Positions 1 to 5,281 of a stretch of DNA of 5,583 nucleotides are shown here, one piece after another (within the stretch, counting starts at the first letter, position 1; every line of letters begins with the position of its first letter). Below the pieces are notes generated by a model. It made no database searches. It was not told the DNA's origin and saw nothing but the letters and a program-made list of their open reading frames with translations. Position numbers and translations under genes: made by a program. This DNA is from Desulfobacterales bacterium (GTDB lineage Bacteria; Desulfobacterota; Desulfobacteria; Desulfobacterales; Desulfobacteraceae): assembly GCA_022361315.1 (NCBI GenBank), contig JAKSBB010001114.1, forward strand, positions 1-5,583, written 5' to 3'.

Positions 1-60
1 AACTATCAAGCAGAACGCCGGCAAACTCAATGGAATGAATACGTGCATCTGCTAAGATGA
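1..60 (+). CDS. Possible 3' end of a plus-strand gene entering from the left edge
   Basis: Frame 1 of the plus strand is open from the window edge and gives 19 residues (NYQAERRQTQWNEYVHLLR) before TGA at 58-60. Its composition, rich in Arg, Gln, Tyr and Trp, would suit the tail of a real protein, perhaps a DNA-binding or transposase-like one. Frame 2 is also open from the edge to TAA at 53-55, so the reading frame is not secure, and 60 bases are too few to prove coding. If real, the gene converges on the SDR homologue, whose stop lies 36 bp further right. No product can be assigned. Confidence 0.22.
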   Translation, partial: NYQAERRQTQWNEYVHLLR

Positions 61-96
61 AATAGGGATGAAATAGAATCGTTCTGTTTGAAATGG

Positions 97-888
97 TTAC
101 ATGAGTCCTGGAAAACTCCCGCCGTCAATGAGGATGGACTGGCCATTGATAAAACAGGCCTGGTCACTGGCCAGAAAGGCAGCCATGGCTCCGAAATTCT
201 CCGGATCGCCAATGGTTTTTGTGGGGTTGGCATTCATCATTTCCCCGATAATTTCTTCCGGGGGTCGGTTTTCTTCTTTTCCCCTATATTCTGCGAGTTG
301 AAGGATGCGGTCTGTTTTATGAATCCCCGGTAAAATGGCATTGACGGTAATGCCATCCGGGGCAAGTTCCGTGGCAATGGTTTTTAAAAAGCCTGTGAGT
401 CCTGCCCGGGCCGTATTAGACAACAGCAGCGTACCTATGGGTTGTTTTACGGAAGTTGAAGTGATGGCTATAATTCTGCCCCATCCCTTTTTCTGCATGA
501 CTGGGACCACTGCATGAATCAGGCGGACGGCACTCATAAGATTAAGGTTGATGCCTTTCTCATATTGATCCAGCGGGGTGGTGGCAAAGGTGCCAGGCGC
601 AGGACCGCCCGCATTGGTCACCAGAATCTCGGGATCCCCCAAATCTGCCCGAACCGATTCCACCAACCCATTGATCTCATCGGGATTGCTCATGTCAGCG
701 GCGAAACCGATCACCCTTGATCCGGTGCGGTTTGATATCTCCGATGCCGCCTGGGTGGCTTCCTCTTGATTCCTTGAGCAGATCGCGACCTTACATCCCT
801 CGGCTGCAAGCTGCTCGGCGCATCCCCGGCCAAGACCACGGGTGGATGCGGTTACCAATGCGATTTTGTTTTTTAGTTTTAGATCCAT
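97..888 (-). CDS. SDR-family oxidoreductase homologue with altered catalytic and cofactor motifs
   Basis: A 263-residue protein with the single-domain Rossmann fold and length of classical short-chain dehydrogenases. Visible landmarks are the N-terminal strand with the nucleotide motif at 13-20 (T-A-S-T-R-G-L-G), acidic D65 after the third strand, N92-A-G94, N116 and S144 of the usual catalytic set, P187-G188, and the C-terminal N-G-Q-S-I-L-I-D-G-G at 248-257. Two features are atypical. The normal TGxxxGxG begins T-A, and the Tyr-x3-Lys active-site pair is Ser157-x3-Arg161. This matches my memory of the 3-oxoacyl-ACP-reductase-like subgroup (CDD BKR_like_SDR_like), described as lacking a perfect catalytic tetrad; its reaction is not established. 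The ATG at 886-888 has an AAGAGGA ribosome site (894-900) five bases upstream. The gene stands apart from the binding-protein gene by 157 bp containing a CRP/FNR-type palindrome, so it is probably its own transcription unit. The fold is certain, the reaction is not. Confidence 0.93.
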   Translation of the reverse strand: MDLKLKNKIALVTASTRGLGRGCAEQLAAEGCKVAICSRNQEEATQAASEISNRTGSRVIGFAADMSNPDEINGLVESVRADLGDPEILVTNAGGPAPGTFATTPLDQYEKGINLNLMSAVRLIHAVVPVMQKKGWGRIIAITSTSVKQPIGTLLLSNTARAGLTGFLKTIATELAPDGITVNAILPGIHKTDRILQLAEYRGKEENRPPEEIIGEMMNANPTKTIGDPENFGAMAAFLASDQACFINGQSILIDGGSFPGLM

Positions 889-923
889 GGTTGTCCTCTT
901 TTTCTGGCAGGTTGATATCCGGG

Positions 924-929
924 ATAATC
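924..929 (-). promoter_or_regulatory. Candidate -10 element for the SDR homologue gene
   Basis: On the minus strand the hexamer GATTAT matches four of six bases of TATAAT. A start site about seven bases downstream would fall near 917, leaving a leader of roughly 30 bases before the ATG at 888. No good -35 box is present 17 bases upstream, as expected for an activator-dependent promoter. The centre of the palindrome at 950-965 would be about 40 bases upstream of that start. The hexamer lies in an imperfect inverted repeat (913-930, TGATATCC / GGATAATCA). Weak on its own; position relative to the operator is the main support. Confidence 0.28.
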
Positions 930-947
930 ACCAGCCAAGGATAAACC

Positions 948-967
948 ATCGTGAACCTGATCACAAT
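948..967. promoter_or_regulatory. CRP/FNR-family operator candidate
   Basis: The plus strand reads ATCGTGAACCTGATCACAAT; the core is GTGA-N6-TCAC, and on the minus strand TGTGA-N6-TCACG, nine of ten half-site bases of the CRP consensus TGTGA-N6-TCACA. It lies between the binding-protein gene and the SDR homologue gene, centred about 70 bases upstream of the SDR start codon. In sulfate reducers, CRP/FNR-type regulators such as HcpR are known to use similar GTGA-N6-TCAC palindromes, but the protein acting here cannot be told from the site. Confidence 0.5.
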
Positions 968-1001
968 AAGGTATTACAATGCCAGAAGGGTTTAACGATG
1001 G

Positions 1002-1030
1002 AGGCCGTTCACATCCGGTGCAAACGGCCT
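1002..1030 (-). terminator. Strong 3' hairpin after the binding-protein gene, possible terminator
   Basis: AGGCCGTT (1002-1009) pairs perfectly with AACGGCCT (1023-1030), and an inner CAC/GTG (1010-1012, 1018-1020) extends the stem across a two-base bulge. It begins 16 bases after the TGA of the binding-protein gene on the minus strand, the place where a 3' end is expected. No T-tract follows directly (the next bases are CCATCGTTAAACCC), so it may instead protect the 3' end of the transcript or act with Rho. Confidence 0.42.
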
Positions 1031-1045
1031 GTGAGACCCGGAATA

Positions 1046-1792
1046 TCAGAAGCCATACCTTTTCAATATCTTTTCATAGGTACCGTCTTCTTTTATCAGT
1101 TGCAGCCCCTTGTTGAAGGCGTCTGCAATCTCTTGGCCATTCTCCTTTTTCAGGGAAACAAGATTATGGAGGCTGTTTTTCTGGATCGGCGGTGCCAGCG
1201 CCACCAGTTGGTCCGTATTACCGGGCATCTCCCGATTGACGATATCCATGACTGCGATTTTAGCCCCAATAATTAGATCCACCCGTCCTTTCAACAGTTT
1301 TTTTATATTGGATACCGGCGTTTCGGTGATTTCCGTGGTTAAAAATCCTGACTGGGTAATGGCATCAGGGTATGCCCACCCCCTGATCAAGCCGATTTTA
1401 TAGTCCTTGAGGTCTTCAAGCTTCGAATAGCCGATACCTGCATCTTTGCTGGAAAAAAAGACCACATCAACACTGGCGTACTCCTCTGTAACATGGAACT
1501 TTTTGGCCCTTTCATCACTGAAATAAGCCCCTTGGACCATATCCAGTTTTCCTTTTTCACAAAGGTTGACGGCACGGTTCCAGTTCATGAACTCCACCTG
1601 GTAATCCCAGCCGGTTCGTTTAAAGGCTTCACGGGTAATTTCAGTCATATAACCGCCGCCCTGCAGTTCTTTTCCATAATAGGGCGGCCAGTTCACGGTA
1701 CCGGCAGAGACCGTTCCCCCTGCAAAAACCGTTGATGTGGTTATGGCCATAATCAGCAATAAAAGAGCGGTGATAAAGAACTGCTTTTTCAT
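1046..1792 (-). CDS. Periplasmic solute-binding protein, family 3 (amino-acid type), orphan
   Basis: A 248-residue exported protein of the SBP_bac_3 type (polar amino acid or related solute binding). A signal peptide is clear: MKKQ, a hydrophobic core at about 5-20, and probable cleavage after A24 (S-T-V-F-A then GG). The mature part shows the family's landmarks: an N-W-P-P-Y-Y segment near residue 34 in the first lobe, an E-x-x-F-x-R-T-G helix, the G-x-x-x-S-D-E-R-A stretch before a Y-A-S strand (the Arg usually holds a substrate carboxylate), and a C-terminal helix L-Q-L-I-K-E-D-G-T-Y-E-K-I-L-K-R-Y-G typical of these proteins. The reading frame extends two codons further to an ATG at 1796-1798, but the AAGGAG at 1799-1804 touches that codon and lies six bases from the ATG at 1790-1792, so the latter is chosen. 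No permease or ATPase is adjacent. It could serve a distant ABC transporter or a sensor; the substrate is unknown. Confidence 0.92.
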   Translation of the reverse strand: MKKQFFITALLLLIMAITTSTVFAGGTVSAGTVNWPPYYGKELQGGGYMTEITREAFKRTGWDYQVEFMNWNRAVNLCEKGKLDMVQGAYFSDERAKKFHVTEEYASVDVVFFSSKDAGIGYSKLEDLKDYKIGLIRGWAYPDAITQSGFLTTEITETPVSNIKKLLKGRVDLIIGAKIAVMDIVNREMPGNTDQLVALAPPIQKNSLHNLVSLKKENGQEIADAFNKGLQLIKEDGTYEKILKRYGF

Positions 1793-1798
1793 AAACAT

Positions 1799-1804
1799 CT
1801 CCTT
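1799..1804 (-). promoter_or_regulatory. Ribosome binding site deciding the start of the binding protein
   Basis: AAGGAG on the minus strand ends directly against the first in-frame ATG (1796-1798) but leaves a normal six-base spacer to the second (1790-1792). The second start also gives a standard Met-Lys-Lys signal peptide. Confidence 0.8.
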
Positions 1805-1826
1805 AAAAAGGTATAAACCGGTGTGT

Positions 1827-1877
1827 AAAAAGAAACGTCCCCGGTTTACAGGGAGAGATCCTGATCTCCGGGGACGT
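1827..1877 (-). terminator. Intrinsic terminator after the BCCT transporter gene
   Basis: A perfect 10-bp stem, ACGTCCCCGG (1835-1844) with CCGGGGACGT (1868-1877), encloses 23 bases that can form a small inner hairpin (GAGAT, 1855-1859, with ATCTC, 1864-1868, an alternative pairing at its last base). On the minus strand the stem is followed by TTCTTTTT (1834-1827), a good termination tract. The plus strand has only a short TTTT (1879-1882). It lies 30 bases after the transporter stop and 34 bases before the binding-protein ATG. Confidence 0.8.
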
Positions 1878-1907
1878 ATTTTATCGAAGTGTTAGATTCA
1901 GAGAATC

Positions 1908-3470
1908 TTATTTAGCGTATTTTTTGTCGCGTTTAACCATGAGATAGATGGATCCGATCATCCCCACCATAACGAATGCAAAGGGCAGGGCGGCCACAAT
2001 GGAGGCGATTTGCAGCGCCTTCCATCCCCCGGTGAAAAAGAGAACCAAAGTGATGGAGCCGATGAGAAAACCGAATATCAGTTTAATCGGTGTTGAAGGT
2101 TCCAGCTCGCCGCCGGATACGATCATGCCCACGAAGAAGGCGGCAGAATCGCAGGAGGTGATCAGGAAGATGATCAGGTTAAAGAACACCACAGCGGCCA
2201 CAAGGCTGCCCAGCGGGTAGGTGGTGAGCAGAACAAATATCCCGGAACCCAGGTCATCGGAGATGGCCTTGTAAAGTTCAACGGTCTGGTGCATTTCGGC
2301 AAAAAGGGCGCCGCCGCCGACGATGTTGAACCAGAGAAAGGTTATGACCAGGGGGATCAGCAATACGCCGAAGATGAATTCACGGATGGTACGGCCTCTG
2401 GAGATACGGGCCACAAAACCGCCCACAAAGGGGGCCCAGGCGATCCACCAGCACCAGTAGAATACGGTCCACCAGCCAAGCCACTTGCCTTCTGAAGCCT
2501 TGGCAACGGGATCGGTCCAGAAAGACATGAAAAAGAAATTGCTGAAGTACTGCCCGACGGAATCCACGAGCATGTTGAGCAGAAAGCGGGTGGGACCGGC
2601 AAAGAGGAAGAACAGCAGCACAAAGAAGGCCATGATCATGTTGATGTTACTCAGCCATTTGATACCGCGCTTGATGCCGGACACAGCGGAGATGGTGTAT
2701 CCCACAATAATCACCAGTGTGACCACAATCAGGCCGTTCTGTCCCAGATCCGCACCGAATACATGGTTGATACCGTATTTGATGGACATCAGCCCCATAC
2801 CCAGAGAGGTGGAGATACCGGCGATGGTTGCGGAGGCCGCCAGGAAGTCCACGACTTTGCCCCAGACGCCGTTGGTTTTGTCACCGATGAGCCCGTGGAG
2901 GGAGTTGGCAATGGACAGCGGCATCTTCAGGCGGTAGGTGGTATAGCCGATGGCAAGGCCGCAAATGGTGTAAGGTACCCAGCCGTGGATGCCCCAGTGA
3001 AGCAGGGATATCTGCATGGCCACAGGTGCCGCGTCCGGAGTGGCCCCTTTGGCAAGATACGGGGGGGAGATGTAATGATACAGGGGTTCCGCAACACCCC
3101 AGAAGATGAAACCCACGCCGATGCCGCAGGAGAAAAGCATGGCGATCCAGGAGCCATAGGAGAATTCAGGGATCTCATTGTCTTCTCCCAGGGGGATGTC
3201 ACCGTACTTACTCAACCCCAGCCAGACGGCAAAACCGATGAAGGCAGAGACGGCCAGCATAAAAAACCATGAGAAATTAACGGTCACCCATTTCTGGGCG
3301 GCGTTCATTGAGGCGGAGAAATTCTCCGGTGCCAGTATGCCCCAGCCCACAACGGCACAACACAGGGCCAGTGTTGTCCAAAACAATGTGCTGTCGTACT
3401 TGCCTAATCGGTTAACGGTTTTTGTTCCTGTGTCGATGGTTCCTGGTGATGCAGTTGCTGTGCTTTCCAT
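1908..3470 (-). CDS. BCCT-family transporter, probably sodium-coupled betaine-type
   Basis: A 520-residue inner-membrane carrier of the betaine/carnitine/choline transporter family, with about twelve hydrophobic segments between residues 29 and 512. The family signature is intact: WWTVFYW-C-WWIAWAPFVG near 333-350, then A-R-I-S-R-G-R-T-I-R-E-F at 354-365. Compared with BetP as I remember it, the aromatic box for the quaternary ammonium group is present (W159, W164, Y167 with the same spacing; W341, W342, W345). The unwound third helix reads G-I-G-V-G at 116-120, with Gly rather than Asp at the position linked to proton-coupled choline uptake. F435, T438 and S439 match a BetP sodium site. These point to a Na+-coupled betaine-like substrate, by inference. 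The cytoplasmic tail is only about eight residues (KRDKKYAK) and the N-terminal extension about 28, so BetP-style C-terminal osmosensing is unlikely. The ATG has AAAGGAG (3476-3482) five bases upstream. A 205-bp leader region separates it from the redox cluster. Confidence 0.96.
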   Translation of the reverse strand: MESTATASPGTIDTGTKTVNRLGKYDSTLFWTTLALCCAVVGWGILAPENFSASMNAAQKWVTVNFSWFFMLAVSAFIGFAVWLGLSKYGDIPLGEDNEIPEFSYGSWIAMLFSCGIGVGFIFWGVAEPLYHYISPPYLAKGATPDAAPVAMQISLLHWGIHGWVPYTICGLAIGYTTYRLKMPLSIANSLHGLIGDKTNGVWGKVVDFLAASATIAGISTSLGMGLMSIKYGINHVFGADLGQNGLIVVTLVIIVGYTISAVSGIKRGIKWLSNINMIMAFFVLLFFLFAGPTRFLLNMLVDSVGQYFSNFFFMSFWTDPVAKASEGKWLGWWTVFYWCWWIAWAPFVGGFVARISRGRTIREFIFGVLLIPLVITFLWFNIVGGGALFAEMHQTVELYKAISDDLGSGIFVLLTTYPLGSLVAAVVFFNLIIFLITSCDSAAFFVGMIVSGGELEPSTPIKLIFGFLIGSITLVLFFTGGWKALQIASIVAALPFAFVMVGMIGSIYLMVKRDKKYAK

Positions 3471-3482
3471 CCCAACTCCTTT

Positions 3483-3499
3483 AATTTTAAGTTAAAATT
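3483..3499. promoter_or_regulatory. Perfect 17-nt AT palindrome upstream of the transporter, possible operator
   Basis: AATTTTAA-G-TTAAAATT is a perfect inverted repeat with 8-base arms and a one-base centre. It abuts the Shine-Dalgarno sequence of the transporter (3476-3482). A protein bound here would block a promoter or elongation near the start; AT-only palindromes also arise readily by chance, so the call is tentative. Confidence 0.38.
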
Positions 3500-3523
3500 C
3501 AGGTGGTTCTGATTTGGTTTGTC

Positions 3524-3542
3524 TTGTTTTTTTGCCTTGTCC
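3524..3542 (-). repeat. Imperfect direct repeat, copy 1
   Basis: Plus strand TTGTTTTTTTGCCTTGTCC. It matches 17 of 19 bases of the copy at 3643-3661, 119 bp away in the same orientation. Looser similarity reaches about 3511-3544. This copy lies 54 bases from the transporter start codon. Confidence 0.5.
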
Positions 3543-3562
3543 GGACGGGGCCGCATTCACCT

Positions 3563-3604
3563 GGCGCACCTCTGGTGTCGCCGGGAAGTTCACGGAACAC
3601 CCGG
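3563..3604. other. Two adjoining hairpins in the transporter leader region
   Basis: First hairpin: GGCGCACC (3563-3570) pairs with GGTG-T-CGCC (3574-3582, one bulged T), loop TCT. Second: CCGGG (3581-3585) with CCCGG (3600-3604) and inner GTTC (3588-3591) with GAAC (3595-3598), loop ACG. They share bases 3581-3582, so they may compete or stack. Neither is followed by a T-tract on the minus strand, so they are not canonical terminators. They may structure the 5' leader of the transporter mRNA or mark the 3' end of the redox operon. Confidence 0.4.
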
Positions 3605-3642
3605 TCCGATGTTTCTGTCCTTTCTTTCGGGTTTGGGGTTAG

Positions 3643-3661
3643 TTGTTTCTTTGCCCTGTCC
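3643..3661 (-). repeat. Imperfect direct repeat, copy 2
   Basis: Plus strand TTGTTTCTTTGCCCTGTCC, partner of the copy at 3524-3542 with two mismatches. It starts 15 bases after the stop of the iron-sulfur/cytochrome b gene, within an A/C-rich minus-strand stretch without evident pairing. Confidence 0.5.
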
Positions 3662-3675
3662 CGCTGCCGTTAGAA

Positions 3676-4689
3676 TTAAAATCCGGGCGCAGGATAGTGC
3701 GTACCTGTTTTTTTACAGCGGTTACAAAAGTCCAGCGTCCTGGGGGCTTCCATACCGGCTGACATCAGTTTGGTGCGTATATTGGCAATCTGAAGATCCG
3801 GGACATACAGGGCACCGCATCCCCGGCATTCAGAGAGGTGTTGCTCACCGATGATCTGCTTACCTGACAGGGCAAAAAAATGGCGCAGGCTAAGTTCGTG
3901 CCTGAGCCTGGCTGCGCTTTCCGGGCAGGCGGCCTGGCAGGCACCGCAGCAGATGCACTGGTAGTGGGTATATAAAAACGTTCGGTTTTCACCGCGTTGA
4001 ATGGATTCAAGGGTGCCTGTGGGGCAATTCTCAACACAGGCGGCACAGCCCACACAGTTTTTGGGGGTAAGCCGGGTTCTGACAAAGAGGAACATGGCGG
4101 ACAGGAGCATCAGGCTGCCGGACAGGATGTGACATTGCAGAACAAGTTCCTGAAGAAACGGTGAACTTGCCAGGGTGCCGTGGGCATAGAGAAACCCCGT
4201 GATAAAGGGGACAATGGCCAAAAGGATCAGGGCCACATCCGTAGGCCCTGTGTCCTGCCGAAGTTCCTTGTCAACGAACCGCTTCAGTCCGAAGTAGAGC
4301 CCGGTTGCTATAACGAATATGGTCAATGCGTCCGTTATCCATGCAGGCAAGGCTGTATAACTGATCCCGAGCCTGGATTTCAGAAGAATGATATGTCCTG
4401 ATTCCCAGATCGGTACAATGAAGAGCCCGGCGTGGAAAGTGTACCTGAGGGCACCGAAGACTGGTGCCTTTCGTATCGCACTGTGAAAGGGCGTTGCGGC
4501 TGAAGCGGTCAGCGCCAAGGATCGTTTAACCCTCGCCGTGGCAGGCAAGCCTTCTGATTTTGCCCGCCGCCGGAACATCCACCAGAGGAATGCGCCTGCC
4601 CTCACCAAAAAACATGCACCGGCAATCCCCAGGACAATAAGTAATCCCGGATCCAGCATATAGTGCAATATGGTTTTAGACAGGTTCAT
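3676..4689 (-). CDS. Membrane iron-sulfur protein with predicted di-heme b domain
   Basis: A 337-residue protein likely linking the soluble iron-sulfur subunit to the quinone pool. Five hydrophobic helices lie at about 14-39, 84-103, 116-136, 151-170 and 183-204. Basic loops (RRRAK at 40-44, K136-R137 onward, RTR before 207) put the N terminus outside and the C terminus in the cytoplasm, as in NarI. Four histidines, H86 and H99 in helix 2, H170 at the end of helix 4 and H187 in helix 5, resemble the two heme b sites of NarI/DsrM proteins in number, helix and spacing. The cytoplasmic part has two [4Fe-4S] motifs, C212-x2-C-x2-C-x3-C222-P and C245-x2-C-x2-C-x3-C255-P, then C288-x2-C291 and C322-x2-C325, which could hold zinc or another cluster. 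That tail resembles the C-terminal segment of HycF/HyfH-like ferredoxins. ATG at 4687-4689 with AGAGGAA (4696-4702) six bases upstream; 26 bp after the preceding gene, so almost certainly cotranscribed. Heme content is inferred, not shown. Confidence 0.9.
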   Translation of the reverse strand: MNLSKTILHYMLDPGLLIVLGIAGACFLVRAGAFLWWMFRRRAKSEGLPATARVKRSLALTASAATPFHSAIRKAPVFGALRYTFHAGLFIVPIWESGHIILLKSRLGISYTALPAWITDALTIFVIATGLYFGLKRFVDKELRQDTGPTDVALILLAIVPFITGFLYAHGTLASSPFLQELVLQCHILSGSLMLLSAMFLFVRTRLTPKNCVGCAACVENCPTGTLESIQRGENRTFLYTHYQCICCGACQAACPESAARLRHELSLRHFFALSGKQIIGEQHLSECRGCGALYVPDLQIANIRTKLMSAGMEAPRTLDFCNRCKKTGTHYPAPGF

Positions 4690-4715
4690 TGAGGGTTCCT
4701 CTTTTGTAACGCCCT

Positions 4716-5225
4716 TTAGCAGGACGCCGGATTATTGGTTTGTGCCGCCACGGCGTATGCATCTGCGATGCGTTTTGCCGCCGCCCGTTTCAACGCCCCG
4801 TTCACCTGCTCATGGGGCATGTACTCCAGAGCACCGGAAGGGCAGACCTTTACACAGGTGGGATCGCCGTCACACTGGATGCAGACAACGGATTTTCCGA
4901 TGGTCCGGTCCACAAAGCAGGCGCCGAAGGGACAGGCATAACTGCAGGAACTGCAGCCGATGCACTTGGTTTCGTCAATCATCCGGGCGTTGGTTTCCGG
5001 ATGGCGGCTGATGGCTTTCACCGGGCAGACAAGTTCGCACATGGCGGTTTCACACTGCATGCAGGTGGAAGGGACAAACTGGTATTGTCCGTTCTCTTCA
5101 TTTTTGATCATCCGGATTCGAGACCGCTCCGGATTCACCTCTTTCATGTTCCTCAGAGAACAGCTGACCTCACACATCTGGCAGCCGCTGCACCGGTCTG
5201 CATGGATCAAAATTACTGATGCCAT
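4716..5225 (-). CDS. Four-cluster [4Fe-4S] electron-transfer subunit (HycB/DmsB/AorA-like)
   Basis: A 169-residue soluble iron-sulfur protein. Sixteen cysteines fall into four groups: C12-x2-C-x2-C-x3-C22, C55-x2-C58-x4-C63-x3-C67-P, C88-x2-C-x2-C-x3-C98-P and C115-x2-C118-x5-C124-x3-C128-P. This is the arrangement of the four-cluster subunits of DMSO reductase-type and aldehyde:ferredoxin oxidoreductase-type enzymes, where they form a wire for electrons. The remaining 40 residues are an Ala-rich helical tail without motifs. No signal peptide or Tat motif is present, so it acts in the cytoplasm. It lies directly after the aldehyde oxidoreductase gene and before the membrane iron-sulfur/cytochrome b gene, which fits passing electrons between them. 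Start: ATG at 5223-5225 with AAGGAG (5234-5239) eight bases upstream. An N-terminal M-A-S-V-I-L-I-H strand leads into the first cluster as in relatives. The exact subfamily name cannot be fixed without comparison. Confidence 0.93.
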   Translation of the reverse strand: MASVILIHADRCSGCQMCEVSCSLRNMKEVNPERSRIRMIKNEENGQYQFVPSTCMQCETAMCELVCPVKAISRHPETNARMIDETKCIGCSSCSYACPFGACFVDRTIGKSVVCIQCDGDPTCVKVCPSGALEYMPHEQVNGALKRAAAKRIADAYAVAAQTNNPASC

Positions 5226-5248
5226 GGGAATTACTCCTTATTCGTCTG

Positions 5249-5270
5249 GCGGCCGGCCAGAACCGGCCGC
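5249..5270. other. GC hairpin between the aldehyde oxidoreductase and iron-sulfur genes
   Basis: GCGGCCGG (5249-5256) pairs perfectly with CCGGCCGC (5263-5270) around a six-base loop. It sits in the 56-bp gap, 11 bases after the stop of the upstream gene on the minus strand and 9 bases before the Shine-Dalgarno of the next. No T-tract follows, so it is not a normal terminator. It may stabilise the upstream message or tune the ratio of catalytic to iron-sulfur subunit. Confidence 0.5.
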
Positions 5271-5281
5271 GGTGTTGTCGT

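Noticed and set aside
842..1276. Open frame of 144 codons on the plus strand across the SDR and binding-protein junction
   Set aside because: It overlaps two well-supported minus-strand genes and the operator-containing gap, and its product shows no recognisable domain, signal peptide or ribosome site.
1793..1798. Upstream ATG giving two extra residues (Met-Phe) on the binding protein
   Set aside because: The Shine-Dalgarno sequence directly touches this codon; the next ATG has normal spacing and a standard signal peptide start.
1835..1877. The strong hairpin as a riboswitch for the binding protein
   Set aside because: A simple perfect stem with T-tract is explained by termination of the upstream gene; no multi-helix aptamer pattern is visible.
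2763..3272. Plus-strand frame of 169 codons inside the transporter gene
   Set aside because: It is antisense to a complete BCCT gene whose signature motifs are intact; the predicted peptide is Gly/His/Asp-rich without family features.
3524..3540. T-run on the plus strand as a terminator for plus-strand transcription
   Set aside because: No hairpin directly precedes it on that strand and no plus-strand gene ends here.
3581..3604. Hairpin after the redox cluster as an intrinsic terminator
   Set aside because: On the minus strand the following bases are CGGCGACACC, with no U-tract; kept only as a structured element.
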